Of a stretch of DNA of 64,000 nucleotides, positions 16,776 to 26,060 are shown piece after piece. The notes below the pieces were generated by a model. The model searched no databases. It saw nothing but the letters and a program-made list of their open reading frames with translations, and was not told where the DNA came from. Numbering within the stretch: position 1 is the stretch's first letter; the number at the start of each line of letters is the position of its first letter. This DNA is from JBMCWH01 sp048621635 (GTDB lineage: Bacteria > Patescibacteriota > WWE3 > JAUXAW01 > JAYEID01). The position numbers were made by a program, and so were the translations under genes. Where the stretch lies: positions 6,757-70,756 of the forward strand of contig JBMCWH010000001.1 of assembly GCA_048621635.1 (NCBI GenBank). The letters run 5' to 3'.

Positions 16776-19139
16776 TTAGTCCAGGTATTCCTTAGGTAGT
16801 ATATCTTCCGGACCGGAGATCAAAACGTCTCGTGGCTTAGAACCATCCTTACGAGTCACTGCACCTCTCTTCTCCAAAGCATCAAGCAGTCGCGCAGCTC
16901 GGGCATAACCAATGGAAAGCCGACGCTGTAAAAGAGAGGCAGAACCTCTATCATGCCGACAAATAACTTTAACTGCCTCGGGGAACAGTTCATCCTCCCA
17001 ATCTTTTGCTTTGCCACTAGGCCCTTCGGTAACGATTTGCTTCTGAAGGGCAGCAAAAGGCTCACCAACCTTATCTTGTAAATCTTCCCTTGCCTCCCGC
17101 AAACTTTCGTCAAACTCTTCCCTTTCCTCGTTTTTCTCCTTCAAAAACTTAACTACTGACTTTATTTCAGACATAGAAACAAAAGCTCCCTGGATACGGC
17201 GCGGTTTGGACGCTTCCGGAGGTAAAAACAGCAAATCTCCCCGCCCTAAAAGCTTATCAGCACCTGGCTGGTCTAAAATTACCCGAGAATCTACAGAGGA
17301 GGTGGTATTCAAAGCTATCCGACAAGTAATATTTGCCTTAATCAAGCCAGTTAAAACATCAGTGGAGGGGCGCTGGGTAGAAAGAACCAGATGAATACCT
17401 GTAGCACGCGACATCTGCGCTAAACGGACAATTGCTTTCTCGACCTCGTTTGCAGAAAGAGCCATAATATCTGCTAACTCATCAACAATAATCACAATAT
17501 AAGGCAGAGCTTGGAAACCCGAGAGCTCGTTGTAAGAATCGATATCTTTAGCACCTGCATTTTGAAAAAGTTGGTACCGCCTTTCCATCTCATCAGCAGC
17601 CCACTTTAAGGTAGGCAACATTTTCTCTGCATCAACAATCACAGGAGAAAGTAAATGAGGAATACCTTGGTACACAGAGAGCTCTACTCTCTTAGGATCA
17701 ACAAGAATAAGGCGTGCTTCTTCAGGAGTTGTGCGAAAGAGTAAACTGGTAATGAAAGAATGAATAAGCACAGATTTACCACTCCCTGTTGCACCAGCAA
17801 TCAACACATGCGGCATTCTTGAAATATCCGCAACTTGGGGTGTGCCGGTTACATCTTTCCCTAAAGCCACAGCAAGCGTTCCTTCCCGCTCCTCCATTAC
17901 TTCAGAAGTAATAACCTTCTTTAATCCAACCAAAGAAGGTGACTTATTGGGAACTTCAACACCTACCAAAGAACGGCCGGGAATAGGAGCTTCAATACGC
18001 ACAGACCCTGTAGAGGAGGCCAAAGCCATAGCTAAATCCTTTTGTAGGTTTGTAATCTTAGTTAACTTTGTTCCGGAAGGTGCCTCCAAAGCAAACTGCG
18101 TTACGGATGGGCCTACATTAACATCTGCTACTTTAGCCCGAATTCCAAAAGATTCTAAAGTATCCTCCAAGGTCTGTGCATGCCTTTTCAGACCCTCCGC
18201 ATCTTCCTTATGTTCTGGCATATCATGAAGAAGATCCAAAGGAGGATACTGCCAGGCAACAGCCTTCTCAGGAACATTGGTTACGGTTTCCTGACGCAAA
18301 GTTTTTCCCTCTTTTCCAACCACTTGCTTTTTCTTCTTTTTCTCAGATACCGTAGTCGTTTTTTCTTCTCCTCCCACTGGTTTTGCTCCCGCGAGAGAGT
18401 AACGAGTCTCAATAATCTCTATTCCTTTCTCTTCTTCCTTGATGTCCTTCACTTCCTCCAAGACTTCCTCTTCCTGTTCCTGTTCCTGTTCCTCACCCTC
18501 AACCTCCCTCTGCTCCGTCTCCCCTGCCTCTTCTTGAGCAACCTCTCTTCCTAGAAGCTTTTTTACAAAACCAACTGCGTTTCGAAAAATATGTTCTTCA
18601 AAAAAGGAACCCACAAAACTCAAAAGCTTTCCAGCAAAAATGATAGTGTCGTCAAGAGAAGCATTAAATATTACCAACAGAGAAATTAAAAAAGCAGCAA
18701 AGAGAACTAAAAAAGAACCGGGAGAACCTAGATATGTCCGCAAATTTTTTTGAATCCAATAGCCTAACAAGCCGCCACCTCGCCCATCCACTGCTTCCTC
18801 TTTTGCTACCCCAGACTTAAAAAAGAAGTGGGTAAAGCCCAGAAAAGATAACCACAAAAAAACAAGCCCGGATACAACCCGTGGTTGGGTAAATTTCCAT
18901 TTAGTCTTCCGCAAAAGAGCCAAGCCTGCAAGAATCAATAAGATAGGAAAGATAACAGCTCCCCAACCAAAATAACGATTCAACAATTCCTGCACAAGAG
19001 AGCCAAATCCTGCAGTCTGGCCAAAAAAAGACAATAAAGCTAACAGACCCAAAAGAACAACTACCACGCCAGCAATCGAGTGGGCAGATTCTTTTTCTAG
19101 CTCAAATTGAACTTTTCGAGGTCTACCTCGCTTAGCCAT
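16776..19139 (-). CDS. ftsK: DNA translocase FtsK/SpoIIIE
   Basis: Septal DNA pump that clears chromosome ends from the closing septum. 787 aa from the ATG at 19139 (MAKRGRPRKVQF); the longer open frame upstream has no family match. N-terminal membrane helices (about 20-180), a charged Glu-rich linker (about 205-290), the alpha/beta motor domain with Walker A IAGATGSGKSVLIHSF and Walker B YIVIIVDELADIM, RATGIHLVLSTQRPSTDVLTG, and the C-terminal gamma winged helix (LFPEAVKVICRHDRGSASLLQRRLSIGYARAARLLDALEKRGAV), which reads KOPS-like sites. Full family architecture. Confidence 0.95.
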   Translation of the reverse strand: MAKRGRPRKVQFELEKESAHSIAGVVVVLLGLLALLSFFGQTAGFGSLVQELLNRYFGWGAVIFPILLILAGLALLRKTKWKFTQPRVVSGLVFLWLSFLGFTHFFFKSGVAKEEAVDGRGGGLLGYWIQKNLRTYLGSPGSFLVLFAAFLISLLVIFNASLDDTIIFAGKLLSFVGSFFEEHIFRNAVGFVKKLLGREVAQEEAGETEQREVEGEEQEQEQEEEVLEEVKDIKEEEKGIEIIETRYSLAGAKPVGGEEKTTTVSEKKKKKQVVGKEGKTLRQETVTNVPEKAVAWQYPPLDLLHDMPEHKEDAEGLKRHAQTLEDTLESFGIRAKVADVNVGPSVTQFALEAPSGTKLTKITNLQKDLAMALASSTGSVRIEAPIPGRSLVGVEVPNKSPSLVGLKKVITSEVMEEREGTLAVALGKDVTGTPQVADISRMPHVLIAGATGSGKSVLIHSFITSLLFRTTPEEARLILVDPKRVELSVYQGIPHLLSPVIVDAEKMLPTLKWAADEMERRYQLFQNAGAKDIDSYNELSGFQALPYIVIIVDELADIMALSANEVEKAIVRLAQMSRATGIHLVLSTQRPSTDVLTGLIKANITCRIALNTTSSVDSRVILDQPGADKLLGRGDLLFLPPEASKPRRIQGAFVSMSEIKSVVKFLKEKNEEREEFDESLREAREDLQDKVGEPFAALQKQIVTEGPSGKAKDWEDELFPEAVKVICRHDRGSASLLQRRLSIGYARAARLLDALEKRGAVTRKDGSKPRDVLISGPEDILPKEYLD

Positions 19140-19229
19140 TGCTCTTTTATTTAAGCATAAATGTCTTTGGGAGGCAATTGCGTAGCAAAGCACTGTGCAG
19201 AAGAATACGACGGTCCCTTCATCAGCAGA

Positions 19230-19316
19230 TTAAAAAGTATGCGAATAATTCGAACTATTCGCAATAATTCGTTGTATAAAAGTATTCATACCGTAATTAT
19301 TTGTAATAATTAGCTA
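19230..19316. repeat. AATTCG/AATAATT word repeat between RNase J and ftsK
   Basis: Degenerate units such as GCGAATAATTCG, CTATTCGCAATAATTCG and TTGTAATAATTAGCTAT. Similar units occur at 21085-21128 (GTTAATTCG, GATAATTCGCG) and near 8140-8190 and 59080-59165. No gene is visible. Confidence 0.6.
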
Positions 19317-21059
19317 TCACACTTCCACTAAGACACTTAAAATAAGAGGGTTTCGGCCGGTTTCTTCCGCAATAAATTGGGAAGCACTGCTCCCGATACT
19401 ACGACGAAGATTGCCCCAGGTACCTTTGCTCGAAGGCTTAGAATCAATAGTGGATTGAATCCGACTGCGGAGGCGGGAAAGTAATTCTTTAGACTCTCGC
19501 ACATACACAAACCCCCGGGTCACAATTTCTACGGATCCGGAGATTTTTCCCGTCTTTGGATCCAAAGGTACAATTATGACTACAATCCCATCATCAGAAA
19601 GGACCTTCCGATCATGTAACACTACCTGACCCACATCACCAACTCGAGAACCATCTACCAAAACATCTCGAAATGAAAAAGATCCACGCTTAACCTTAGC
19701 CTGGGTAACATCAATTTGCTCATCCTTTCGATGCCCTTCCGGAAGACGAAAATCAAGATACTGTCCTTCCTGCAACTCAAAAATGTTTTCAGAAGGATTG
19801 CCCATTGCCTCTGCCAACTGAGCATAAGCATGCATATACTTAGGCGATCCACCAATAGGAACAAAATATTCCGGTTTCACCAAACCAAATAACATCTGTG
19901 TATCACCCGCGCTACCATGGCCAGAAACATGCATATTTTCTTGGATATCGTAATAAGAAACATCTGCTCCTTTCAAAATCAGCTCGTCAATGACAATATC
20001 TACAGAGTTGCGCGCACCAGGGGGAGAAGGATCACCGGAAAAAACAATTCGCGCACCCTCCTCAAGCTCAACATCTCGATGTTCACCACGAGAAATGCGA
20101 TCAATAGCTGAACCCCGCTGACCATAACAACCCGCGGCTAAATAACATAGCTTAGATTGGTCTTTACCACGAGCGTGACGGGGGTGAACAAGATCCTTTT
20201 TAGATATATCTAGATAACCTAAATCGCGAGCGATAAAAACACTGCGCTCCATAGATCTACCTAACACACAAAATTTCCTCCCTGTTTTTTTGGCAGATTC
20301 AATTGTTTGCCTAATTCGAGAAATATTAGAAGAAACTGTTACTACAAAAAGCTGACAATCTGCCGACTCTTCAATTTCCCTATGTAAAGACTCCGCAACA
20401 ATACTTTCCGACTCAGTGTAACCAGGATTAGTAGCACCTAGACAGTCAGAAACCAATGCAAGAGGCTTCTCTTCCGCAAGATTAGAAACTTTATTCACAG
20501 CAAAAATTTTGCCATCGATAGGCGTCCAATCAAACTTATAATCAGAAACGTGAAAGACATTTCCCACCGGGGTCTCAATACAGAAACCTACAGTATCCGG
20601 GACTGAGTGACAAACACGAAAAGGTGTTACCTTAAATTTGCCCAATTCAAAAGCACCACCTTCTGGATCTATTTCTCTCAAATCAGGTTCAAAGTTCAAG
20701 TCCGCTTCCTCTAGCACCATCTGCACAAACTCTAAAGTTAAGCGCGATCCGTAGACAGGTACCCGAACCTCTGAAAGTATGTGCGAAAGAGCCCCAAAAT
20801 GGTCATAATGAGCATGAGTAAGTACAATACCACGAACTTTATTTAATCTATTCTCATTCTTTAGATAAGTAATATCAGGAATAGTTACATCTACGCCTAA
20901 CATCTCGAAATCAGGAAAACCAATACCACAATCCACAATTAAAATATCTTCTCCCGACTCATAGGCAAACATATTTCTCGTAACTCTCCCCGATCCCCCT
21001 AAAGGGACAAAGCGCAAAGAATCTTCAGTTGTATCTTCCGAACGTTTGAATTTAGCCAT
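19317..21059 (-). CDS. rnj: Ribonuclease J
   Basis: Metallo-beta-lactamase/beta-CASP RNase with 5'-3' exo- and endonuclease activity in mRNA decay and rRNA maturation. 580 aa. Motifs: VPLGGSGRVTRNMFAYE at the N-terminus, zinc motif LTHAHYDHFGAL (family HxHxDH), CHSVPDTVGFCIETPVG, VSDYKFD, the beta-CASP region, SGHGSAGDTQMLFGLVKPEYFVPIGG, and a C-terminal domain ending in RNPLILSVLVEV. Start ATG 21059 has AAGGG upstream. Together with RNase Y (56.2 kb) and PNPase (23.3 kb) it gives a Firmicutes-like RNA decay set rather than an RNase E set. Confidence 0.95.
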   Translation of the reverse strand: MAKFKRSEDTTEDSLRFVPLGGSGRVTRNMFAYESGEDILIVDCGIGFPDFEMLGVDVTIPDITYLKNENRLNKVRGIVLTHAHYDHFGALSHILSEVRVPVYGSRLTLEFVQMVLEEADLNFEPDLREIDPEGGAFELGKFKVTPFRVCHSVPDTVGFCIETPVGNVFHVSDYKFDWTPIDGKIFAVNKVSNLAEEKPLALVSDCLGATNPGYTESESIVAESLHREIEESADCQLFVVTVSSNISRIRQTIESAKKTGRKFCVLGRSMERSVFIARDLGYLDISKKDLVHPRHARGKDQSKLCYLAAGCYGQRGSAIDRISRGEHRDVELEEGARIVFSGDPSPPGARNSVDIVIDELILKGADVSYYDIQENMHVSGHGSAGDTQMLFGLVKPEYFVPIGGSPKYMHAYAQLAEAMGNPSENIFELQEGQYLDFRLPEGHRKDEQIDVTQAKVKRGSFSFRDVLVDGSRVGDVGQVVLHDRKVLSDDGIVVIIVPLDPKTGKISGSVEIVTRGFVYVRESKELLSRLRSRIQSTIDSKPSSKGTWGNLRRSIGSSASQFIAEETGRNPLILSVLVEV

Positions 21060-21132
21060 ATTAACTACCCTTAAAAATTAACAAATTCCCATTTGCGTTA
21101 ATTCGTTCTCAATTCGCGATAATTCGCGTTTT

Positions 21133-21744
21133 TCAAAACATTGCTACTTGATCATCTTCGTCATCCTCTTCTACTCTTTCCAACTCAATTTCTCCAGCTA
21201 AAATCTTAGGAATTTTAGCAAAATCCTCACGCAAATCCTTACCCAAACGACCATTACGTAATGCCGCTGCGGGATGATACACAGGTAAAAGAGCTCTTCC
21301 CCCACATCTCAAGGCTCGCCCATGGTTCTCAGTAATAGAACCTTCAGAAATAAAATGTTCCATTGCAAACCGCCCTAAAGTTACAATAACTTTTGGGTTA
21401 ACAGTTCTTATCTCCTCATCCAAATAAGGAGAACACCCTCTAATCTCATCCGCCATCGGATCTCTATTCTCTGGCGGGCGGCACTTAACCACATTTGTAA
21501 TGTAAACATCTTCTCGTTGCAAACCAACTGTAGAAAGAAGTTTCTCCAGTAACTTGCCAGCACGGCCCACAAAAGGCAAGCCCTGCTCATCCTCATTAAC
21601 CCCCGGACACTGCCCCACCAACATCACCTGGGTATTCACATCCCCATCACCAGGAACAGCATTAGTCCTTGTTTTGTGTAAACGGCATTTTCGGCAATCA
21701 TTAATAACCTCCGCAAGCCGTTCTAATAATTCTTCTTTTCCCAT
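21133..21744 (-). CDS. Uracil-DNA glycosylase, family 4 (Fe-S)
   Basis: Removes uracil from DNA to start base-excision repair. 203 aa. Four cysteines at 17, 20, 88 and 104 (CRKC, VVKCRP, GCSPYL) should bind a [4Fe-4S] cluster. The first active-site motif reads GQCPGVNEDEQGLPFVGRAG where the family usually has GEAPG, so the usual Glu and Ala are Gln and Cys. The second motif is LLPVYHPAAALRNGRL with the catalytic-loop His. The C-terminal EEDDEDD tail is acidic. Altered activity is possible but not shown. Confidence 0.9.
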   Translation of the reverse strand: MGKEELLERLAEVINDCRKCRLHKTRTNAVPGDGDVNTQVMLVGQCPGVNEDEQGLPFVGRAGKLLEKLLSTVGLQREDVYITNVVKCRPPENRDPMADEIRGCSPYLDEEIRTVNPKVIVTLGRFAMEHFISEGSITENHGRALRCGGRALLPVYHPAAALRNGRLGKDLREDFAKIPKILAGEIELERVEEDDEDDQVAMF

Positions 21745-22164
21745 ACTTGGTATAGCAATTATTGCAAATTGATATAGCTAATTAACACAAATTAATACAA
21801 ACCTAGCACAGCAAAACATCCCCGCCTAGCTGTAGAGATGTGGCACTCTCCATCTCTGAGCGAGCGTGTCTCCCCCTCTATACATAGATTATAGAGCTAT
21901 TTCCGGTCCGCGAGCGCTTTCGGCGAGCATAAGTCGAAAAGGAAAACCCGTTTAACATAATCAGGTTCGGACAAAATCTTCGCTGAATGAGCCTGAACGC
22001 CTAACTTGTCGATTATCTCTATGAAAACAGCGAATCTTTCTAAAAAATATCTATCGATAATCATTGCGCACAAAGTTATCAGGCTGAGTTGAAAAGACGT
22101 TGCAACGCAACGTCTCTACTTTTCTGAAACCCCAAATCATAACGAAGCGGGCCATTCCTCACAA
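21745..22164. other. 420-nt spacer with palindromes, no gene seen
   Basis: Lies between the Lon-like gene and the UDG gene. It holds an AGAGATG/CATCTCT hairpin (21834-21857), a 9-bp perfect palindrome (22095-22115), and a long-range GATTATC (22011-22017) / GATAATC (22056-22062) pairing. GC content is higher than in other spacers in part. No ORF with family features, no tRNA and no recognisable riboswitch. Confidence 0.5.
22095..22115. repeat. Palindrome AGACGTTGC-AAC-GCAACGTCT
   Basis: Perfect 9-bp arms with a 3-nt loop, flanked by CTCTAC. It resembles the widely dispersed GTAGAGACGTTGC...GCAACGTCTCTAC palindromic repeats of several bacterial groups. Weaker relatives in this window are at 21832-21858 and near 59171. 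Confidence 0.6.
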
Positions 22165-23238
22165 CTACATCCTCGAAAGATATTCATCAATATTATCTTC
22201 ATTAATAACAACTCTATCAGCCTCTCCTTCCACAATAATCCTTGCCACTTTGCGGCAAATTCCTTGCACAGTCCGCTCTAACGTTCTTATCCCCGCATCG
22301 TAGCCCAAAGGCCGCACTACCTGACTCCAAACAGAATCAGAAATACGCAACTGATCTTGTGTAAGACCTGTTGATTCCAAAGCACGGGGAAGCAAATACT
22401 CTCTACCAATAGTTATTTTTTCTTCGTCAGTATAGGATTGCATCTCAATCATTTCCAGACGGTCTTGAACCGCATTGGCAATCCCTCTTGTATGGTTAGC
22501 AGTACAAATAAAAAGAGCTTCCGACAAATCAAAGGGATAATCTAGATAATAATCTAAAAACTCAGCGTGTTGCTCAGGATCTAAAAGCTCTAAAAGAGCA
22601 CCCATAATTTCCGCATGGGCAGATTCACTAACACGATCAATTTCATCAAGAAGAATAACAGGATTCTTTGTCTTTTCCCTTCTTAGACCTTTGATTATCA
22701 GTCCTGGCTCCGCCATGGGAAACGACCGAGATCGGCCTCTTAGCTGAGCTGCACTCCCCATTCCTCCCATAGCAACACGGATAAATTTTCGGTTCAAAGC
22801 ACGGGCAATAGAATAGGTAATCGATGTCTTTCCTACTCCTGGAAGACCTATAAAGCAAAGAACAGAAGCCCGGGTTACTGCCAAAGGTCCTGTTTGCAAC
22901 TCTATCTTTCTTCCCCTTCTCTCTTCTGTCAGGTTTAAAACCGCAATGTACTCCAAAATCCTATCCTTAACATTCTCCATCCCGTAGTGAGTCTGATCCA
23001 AAACATCCTTAGCTTTGTCCAAATCTAAATTATCTTCCGAACGCTGTGTCCAGGGAAGACTGACAACTAAATCAATATAACGAGAGATAGATTCGTATTC
23101 CGCGGTGTAGCTCCGAAACTCAACCATCCTCTTTAACTGACCAACCAAACGCAATACCTTTTCCTCTAACTCAGGGGGTAAAGTAGCAGCTTCCACACGT
23201 TGTTCAAGCTCTTGTATTTCGGGCAAGGTTTCAGGCAT
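22165..23238 (-). CDS. Lon-type AAA+ ATPase lacking the protease domain
   Basis: 357 aa. It aligns by motif with the central part of Lon: coiled-coil ELEQRVEAATLPPELEEKVLRLVGQLKRM, then YIDLVVSLPWTQRSEDNLDLDKAKDVLDQTHYGMENVKDRILEYIAVL, Walker A GLPGVGKTS (usual GPPGVGKTS), a pore-region equivalent, Walker B VILLDEID, sensor 1 CTAN, and the lid with LGYDAGIRTLERTVQGICRKVA. It ends at INEDNIDEYLSRM, where Lon normally continues into its Ser-Lys protease domain; the N-terminal substrate-recognition domain is also missing. The downstream 385 nt show no protease remnant. It is therefore an unfoldase-like module, partner unknown. It is 20 nt downstream of pnp. Confidence 0.88.
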   Translation of the reverse strand: MPETLPEIQELEQRVEAATLPPELEEKVLRLVGQLKRMVEFRSYTAEYESISRYIDLVVSLPWTQRSEDNLDLDKAKDVLDQTHYGMENVKDRILEYIAVLNLTEERRGRKIELQTGPLAVTRASVLCFIGLPGVGKTSITYSIARALNRKFIRVAMGGMGSAAQLRGRSRSFPMAEPGLIIKGLRREKTKNPVILLDEIDRVSESAHAEIMGALLELLDPEQHAEFLDYYLDYPFDLSEALFICTANHTRGIANAVQDRLEMIEMQSYTDEEKITIGREYLLPRALESTGLTQDQLRISDSVWSQVVRPLGYDAGIRTLERTVQGICRKVARIIVEGEADRVVINEDNIDEYLSRM

Positions 23239-23258
23239 AATTTATAGAACAAGAAGCT

Positions 23259-25382
23259 TTAATTAGCTTTCTGATAATGAGACTGTGACTCTTGGTCATC
23301 TTGACCATCAGATAAAGCTTTTATAGAAAGATTAAGCCGTTCCTCCTCATCCACCTCAACCAACTTAACCTTTATTTCGTCACCTTCAGAAACAACGTCG
23401 TGGGGATCTTCAACATAACCATCTGTCATCTCGGAAACATGTACTAAGCCTTCCTGTCCAGGAAGAATTTCTACAAAAGCCCCAAAATCCATTATCTTAG
23501 TAACTCGCCCCTCGTAAACTTTTCCTACTTCCGGTTCTGCGGTTAAGCCCTGTATGGTTTCCAGCGCTTTCTTCACACCTGCAGGCTCCGTACCGGTTAC
23601 TGATACTGTCCCATCCTCTTCAATATCGATCTCTGCACCCGTTTCTTCAGTAATAGACCTAATCATTTTTCCTCCTGGTCCAATTACCTTGCCTATTTTC
23701 TCCGGGGAAATATGAATAGTTTCTACCCGGGGGGCATGCATAGAAAGATGGTCGCGCGGAGCTTCAATAGTTTCCTCCATTATGTCCAATATTTGCAAAC
23801 GGGCTTCTCTCGCACCGCGAATGGTTTCCTTAATAATCTCTGGGGTAAGCCCATCAATCTTAACATCCAGTTGAATAGCTGTTATTCCTTCCCGAGTCCC
23901 GGTAACCTTAAAATCCATTCCCCCATAAAAATCCTCTAAAGCAGCAATATCAGTAAGCAATTTATACTCACCATTTTTACCAGGAATCATCCCCATAGCA
24001 ATACCAGCAACAGGAGAAGAGATAGGAACTCCTGCATCCATAAGTGCCAAAGTTGAACCACAAGTAGAAGCCATAGAAGTTGAACCGGCAGAAGAAAGGA
24101 CCTCACTAACCAATCTTATAGCATAAGGAAACTCATCCTCAGAGGGAAGCACAGGCCGCAAAGCTTTTTCCGCCAAAGCTCCATGGCCGATCTCTCGCCT
24201 ACCTGGACCACGAAGTGGGGCAGTTTCCCCAGTACTAAAAGGTGGGAAATAGTAATGATGCATATAGCGTTTAGTACTTTCCCCAGTCATACTTTCTAAC
24301 ATCTGTTCAAGGGAAAGAGACCCTAAAGTTGCCGCAGTAAGAACCTGAGTATCACCCCTATTAAAAAGTCCGGATCCATGCGCGCGGGGAAGCATTCCCA
24401 CCTCAACAGAAACTGGTCTCACCTCATCAGGTTCTCGCCCATCAATGCGCGTATCATTTTCCAAAATATATTTCCGAACTTCCTTCTTAACCGTGTTTTC
24501 AAAAATAGTATCCATCTCTGACTTCTTTAGCTCACCTTCAAACTTTTCATAGAGTATTTCTTTCCGATCATCTTGCGCCGCAAAATCAACTTTCCCTTCT
24601 TCCAAAATATCGGGAACGAAATTTTCCCGTACATAATCAGCTACATCATCCTCAACAGGAATAGGTTCAGGAAGCTCAATCTCGTGCTTTCTCTTACCAG
24701 CAGTGGACTGAAGATCAGTAATAAGATCGATAATCTGTTGCAATCCTTCTTGACCAAAAGAAATTGCTTCCACAACCGCATCATCATCTACTTCGTTACC
24801 ACTAGCATCAATCATTATAACCTTCTCCTCCGTACCAGAAACAATCAAATTCAAATCATTTTCAACCAAAGTATTAAGCGGGGGGTTAAGAATAAAATCA
24901 TCTTCTTCCGAATCGTAACCCACACGTACTGTCCCAATAGGACCGTCCCAAGGAATATCAGAAACAGCTAAAGCTGCCGAACTAGCAACAGCAGCTAGGA
25001 GCTCTGCATCATTTTCCTCATCAACAGATAAGGCGGTAATAATAACCTGAACATCTTTCTTATACCCATCTGGAAAAATAGGTCTAATAGAACGATCAAT
25101 TACTCGACCAGCTAAAATTGCTTCATCAGAAGGACGTCCTTCCCGTTTAACAAAACGAGACCCTTTGATAACACCACCGGCATACAGACGTTCGATAAAA
25201 TCAACGCGAAGAGGAAAGTAATCAATACCTTCCCGAAGTTCATCTTCCGTAGCCGTTGCTAAAACTGCTGTTTCCCCATACCGGGCTAAAACTGATCCAT
25301 TTGCCTGTTGAGCCAAACGGCCAACTTCCAAACTTAACGTTCGGCCAGCTAATTCTACTTCTTTTTTTATAATCTTAGACAT
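23259..25382 (-). CDS. pnp: Polyribonucleotide nucleotidyltransferase (PNPase)
   Basis: Phosphorolytic 3'-5' exoribonuclease. 707 aa, full length. Two RNase PH domains (first: TLSLEVGRLAQQANGSVLARYGETAVLATAT; second, active: GREPDEVRPVSVEVGMLPRAHGSGLFNRGDTQVL, DIAALEDFYGGMDFKVTGTREGITAIQLDVK), then KH (IGKVIGPGGKMIRSITEETGAEIDIEEDGTV) and S1 (GKVYEGRVTKIMDFGAFVEILPGQEGLVHVSEM). It follows rpsO, the common bacterial order. The 99-nt leader folds into a long stem (see 25403-25478). Confidence 0.97.
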   Translation of the reverse strand: MSKIIKKEVELAGRTLSLEVGRLAQQANGSVLARYGETAVLATATEDELREGIDYFPLRVDFIERLYAGGVIKGSRFVKREGRPSDEAILAGRVIDRSIRPIFPDGYKKDVQVIITALSVDEENDAELLAAVASSAALAVSDIPWDGPIGTVRVGYDSEEDDFILNPPLNTLVENDLNLIVSGTEEKVIMIDASGNEVDDDAVVEAISFGQEGLQQIIDLITDLQSTAGKRKHEIELPEPIPVEDDVADYVRENFVPDILEEGKVDFAAQDDRKEILYEKFEGELKKSEMDTIFENTVKKEVRKYILENDTRIDGREPDEVRPVSVEVGMLPRAHGSGLFNRGDTQVLTAATLGSLSLEQMLESMTGESTKRYMHHYYFPPFSTGETAPLRGPGRREIGHGALAEKALRPVLPSEDEFPYAIRLVSEVLSSAGSTSMASTCGSTLALMDAGVPISSPVAGIAMGMIPGKNGEYKLLTDIAALEDFYGGMDFKVTGTREGITAIQLDVKIDGLTPEIIKETIRGAREARLQILDIMEETIEAPRDHLSMHAPRVETIHISPEKIGKVIGPGGKMIRSITEETGAEIDIEEDGTVSVTGTEPAGVKKALETIQGLTAEPEVGKVYEGRVTKIMDFGAFVEILPGQEGLVHVSEMTDGYVEDPHDVVSEGDEIKVKLVEVDEEERLNLSIKALSDGQDDQESQSHYQKAN

Positions 25383-25402
25383 AAATATGCAACGAGAGGT
25401 AA

Positions 25403-25478
25403 GGAAGGCAACAGTACCAATAGTTTCAGGAGAGCAGCAAACACTTCATCTCCCGATACCACTAGCCCTGTTGCTTCC
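25403..25478 (-). promoter_or_regulatory. Stem-loop in the rpsO-pnp leader
   Basis: Outer arms 25403-25414 and 25468-25478 pair over 11 bp with one bulged base; an inner stem pairs 25427-25433 with 25449-25455 (one G-U). The structure sits in the 5' UTR of pnp. In E. coli a stem at the same place is the target of RNase III and PNPase autoregulation; the analogy is inferred. Confidence 0.5.
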
Positions 25479-25481
25479 ACC

Positions 25482-25754
25482 TCACTCCTCAATTTCCAAC
25501 TTTTCTAGTAGAGCATTATAGCGCACTTCATCTTTTTCTTCAAGGTACTTCAACAATTTACGTCGTTTTTCAACAAGCTTTAAGAGGCCGCGACGAGAAT
25601 GGTTATCCTTTTTGTGCTCCTCTAGATGTTCAGAAAGCTCTCTAATCCGCGCTGTCAAAATGCCAACCTGAACCTCAGGAGAACCTGTATCTCCATTATG
25701 CCTAGCAAATTTTTTAATAAGTTCTTGTTTTTCGTCTGATTTTAATGTCATCAT
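25482..25754 (-). CDS. rpsO: Small ribosomal subunit protein uS15
   Basis: 90 aa, normal length. RHNGDTGSPEVQVGILTARIRELSEHLEEHKKDNHSRRGLLKLVEKRRKLLKYL is the S15 signature that binds the 16S rRNA three-way junction. Two ATG codons stand in tandem (25754 and 25751). A TAATAT hexamer lies 6 nt before the first, so the transcript may be leaderless. It is followed by pnp. Confidence 0.97.
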   Translation of the reverse strand: MMTLKSDEKQELIKKFARHNGDTGSPEVQVGILTARIRELSEHLEEHKKDNHSRRGLLKLVEKRRKLLKYLEEKDEVRYNALLEKLEIEE

Positions 25755-26060
25755 GTTTACATATTACCATTACTCATCTTTCTCCGCAATCAGCTGGGGC
25801 AATAAACAAAATGGGAAATGACCGCATTAATCCTTACAAGTGGGATACGATGCTACGACTGGCTAGTTAATTCATCAGTTTAGCCAGTGGTATATTATTC
25901 AAAACACAATTAACTGATTTGAGACAAGAAACTAGAGACTAGTAATTAGTACTTAATTTGGTATTTAAGCATTGAAATTTATTTGTGTATACGCGCATTC
26001 AGTAGAACAGAGTTAAATCACTTAAAAATTTGGGTAATTTCTGCTAAAATTGGGAACGCA

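Noticed and set aside
21780..22164. Possible ncRNA (tmRNA, SRP RNA or riboswitch)
   Set aside because: Hairpins are present, but I find no tmRNA tag, SRP GGAA-type loop, tRNA T-arm or known riboswitch core.
25983..26060. N-terminal extension of the DnaJ-like protein from a TTG
   Set aside because: The J domain starts at the ATG 26061; the extra residues are unlike the family and overlap the presumed promoter.
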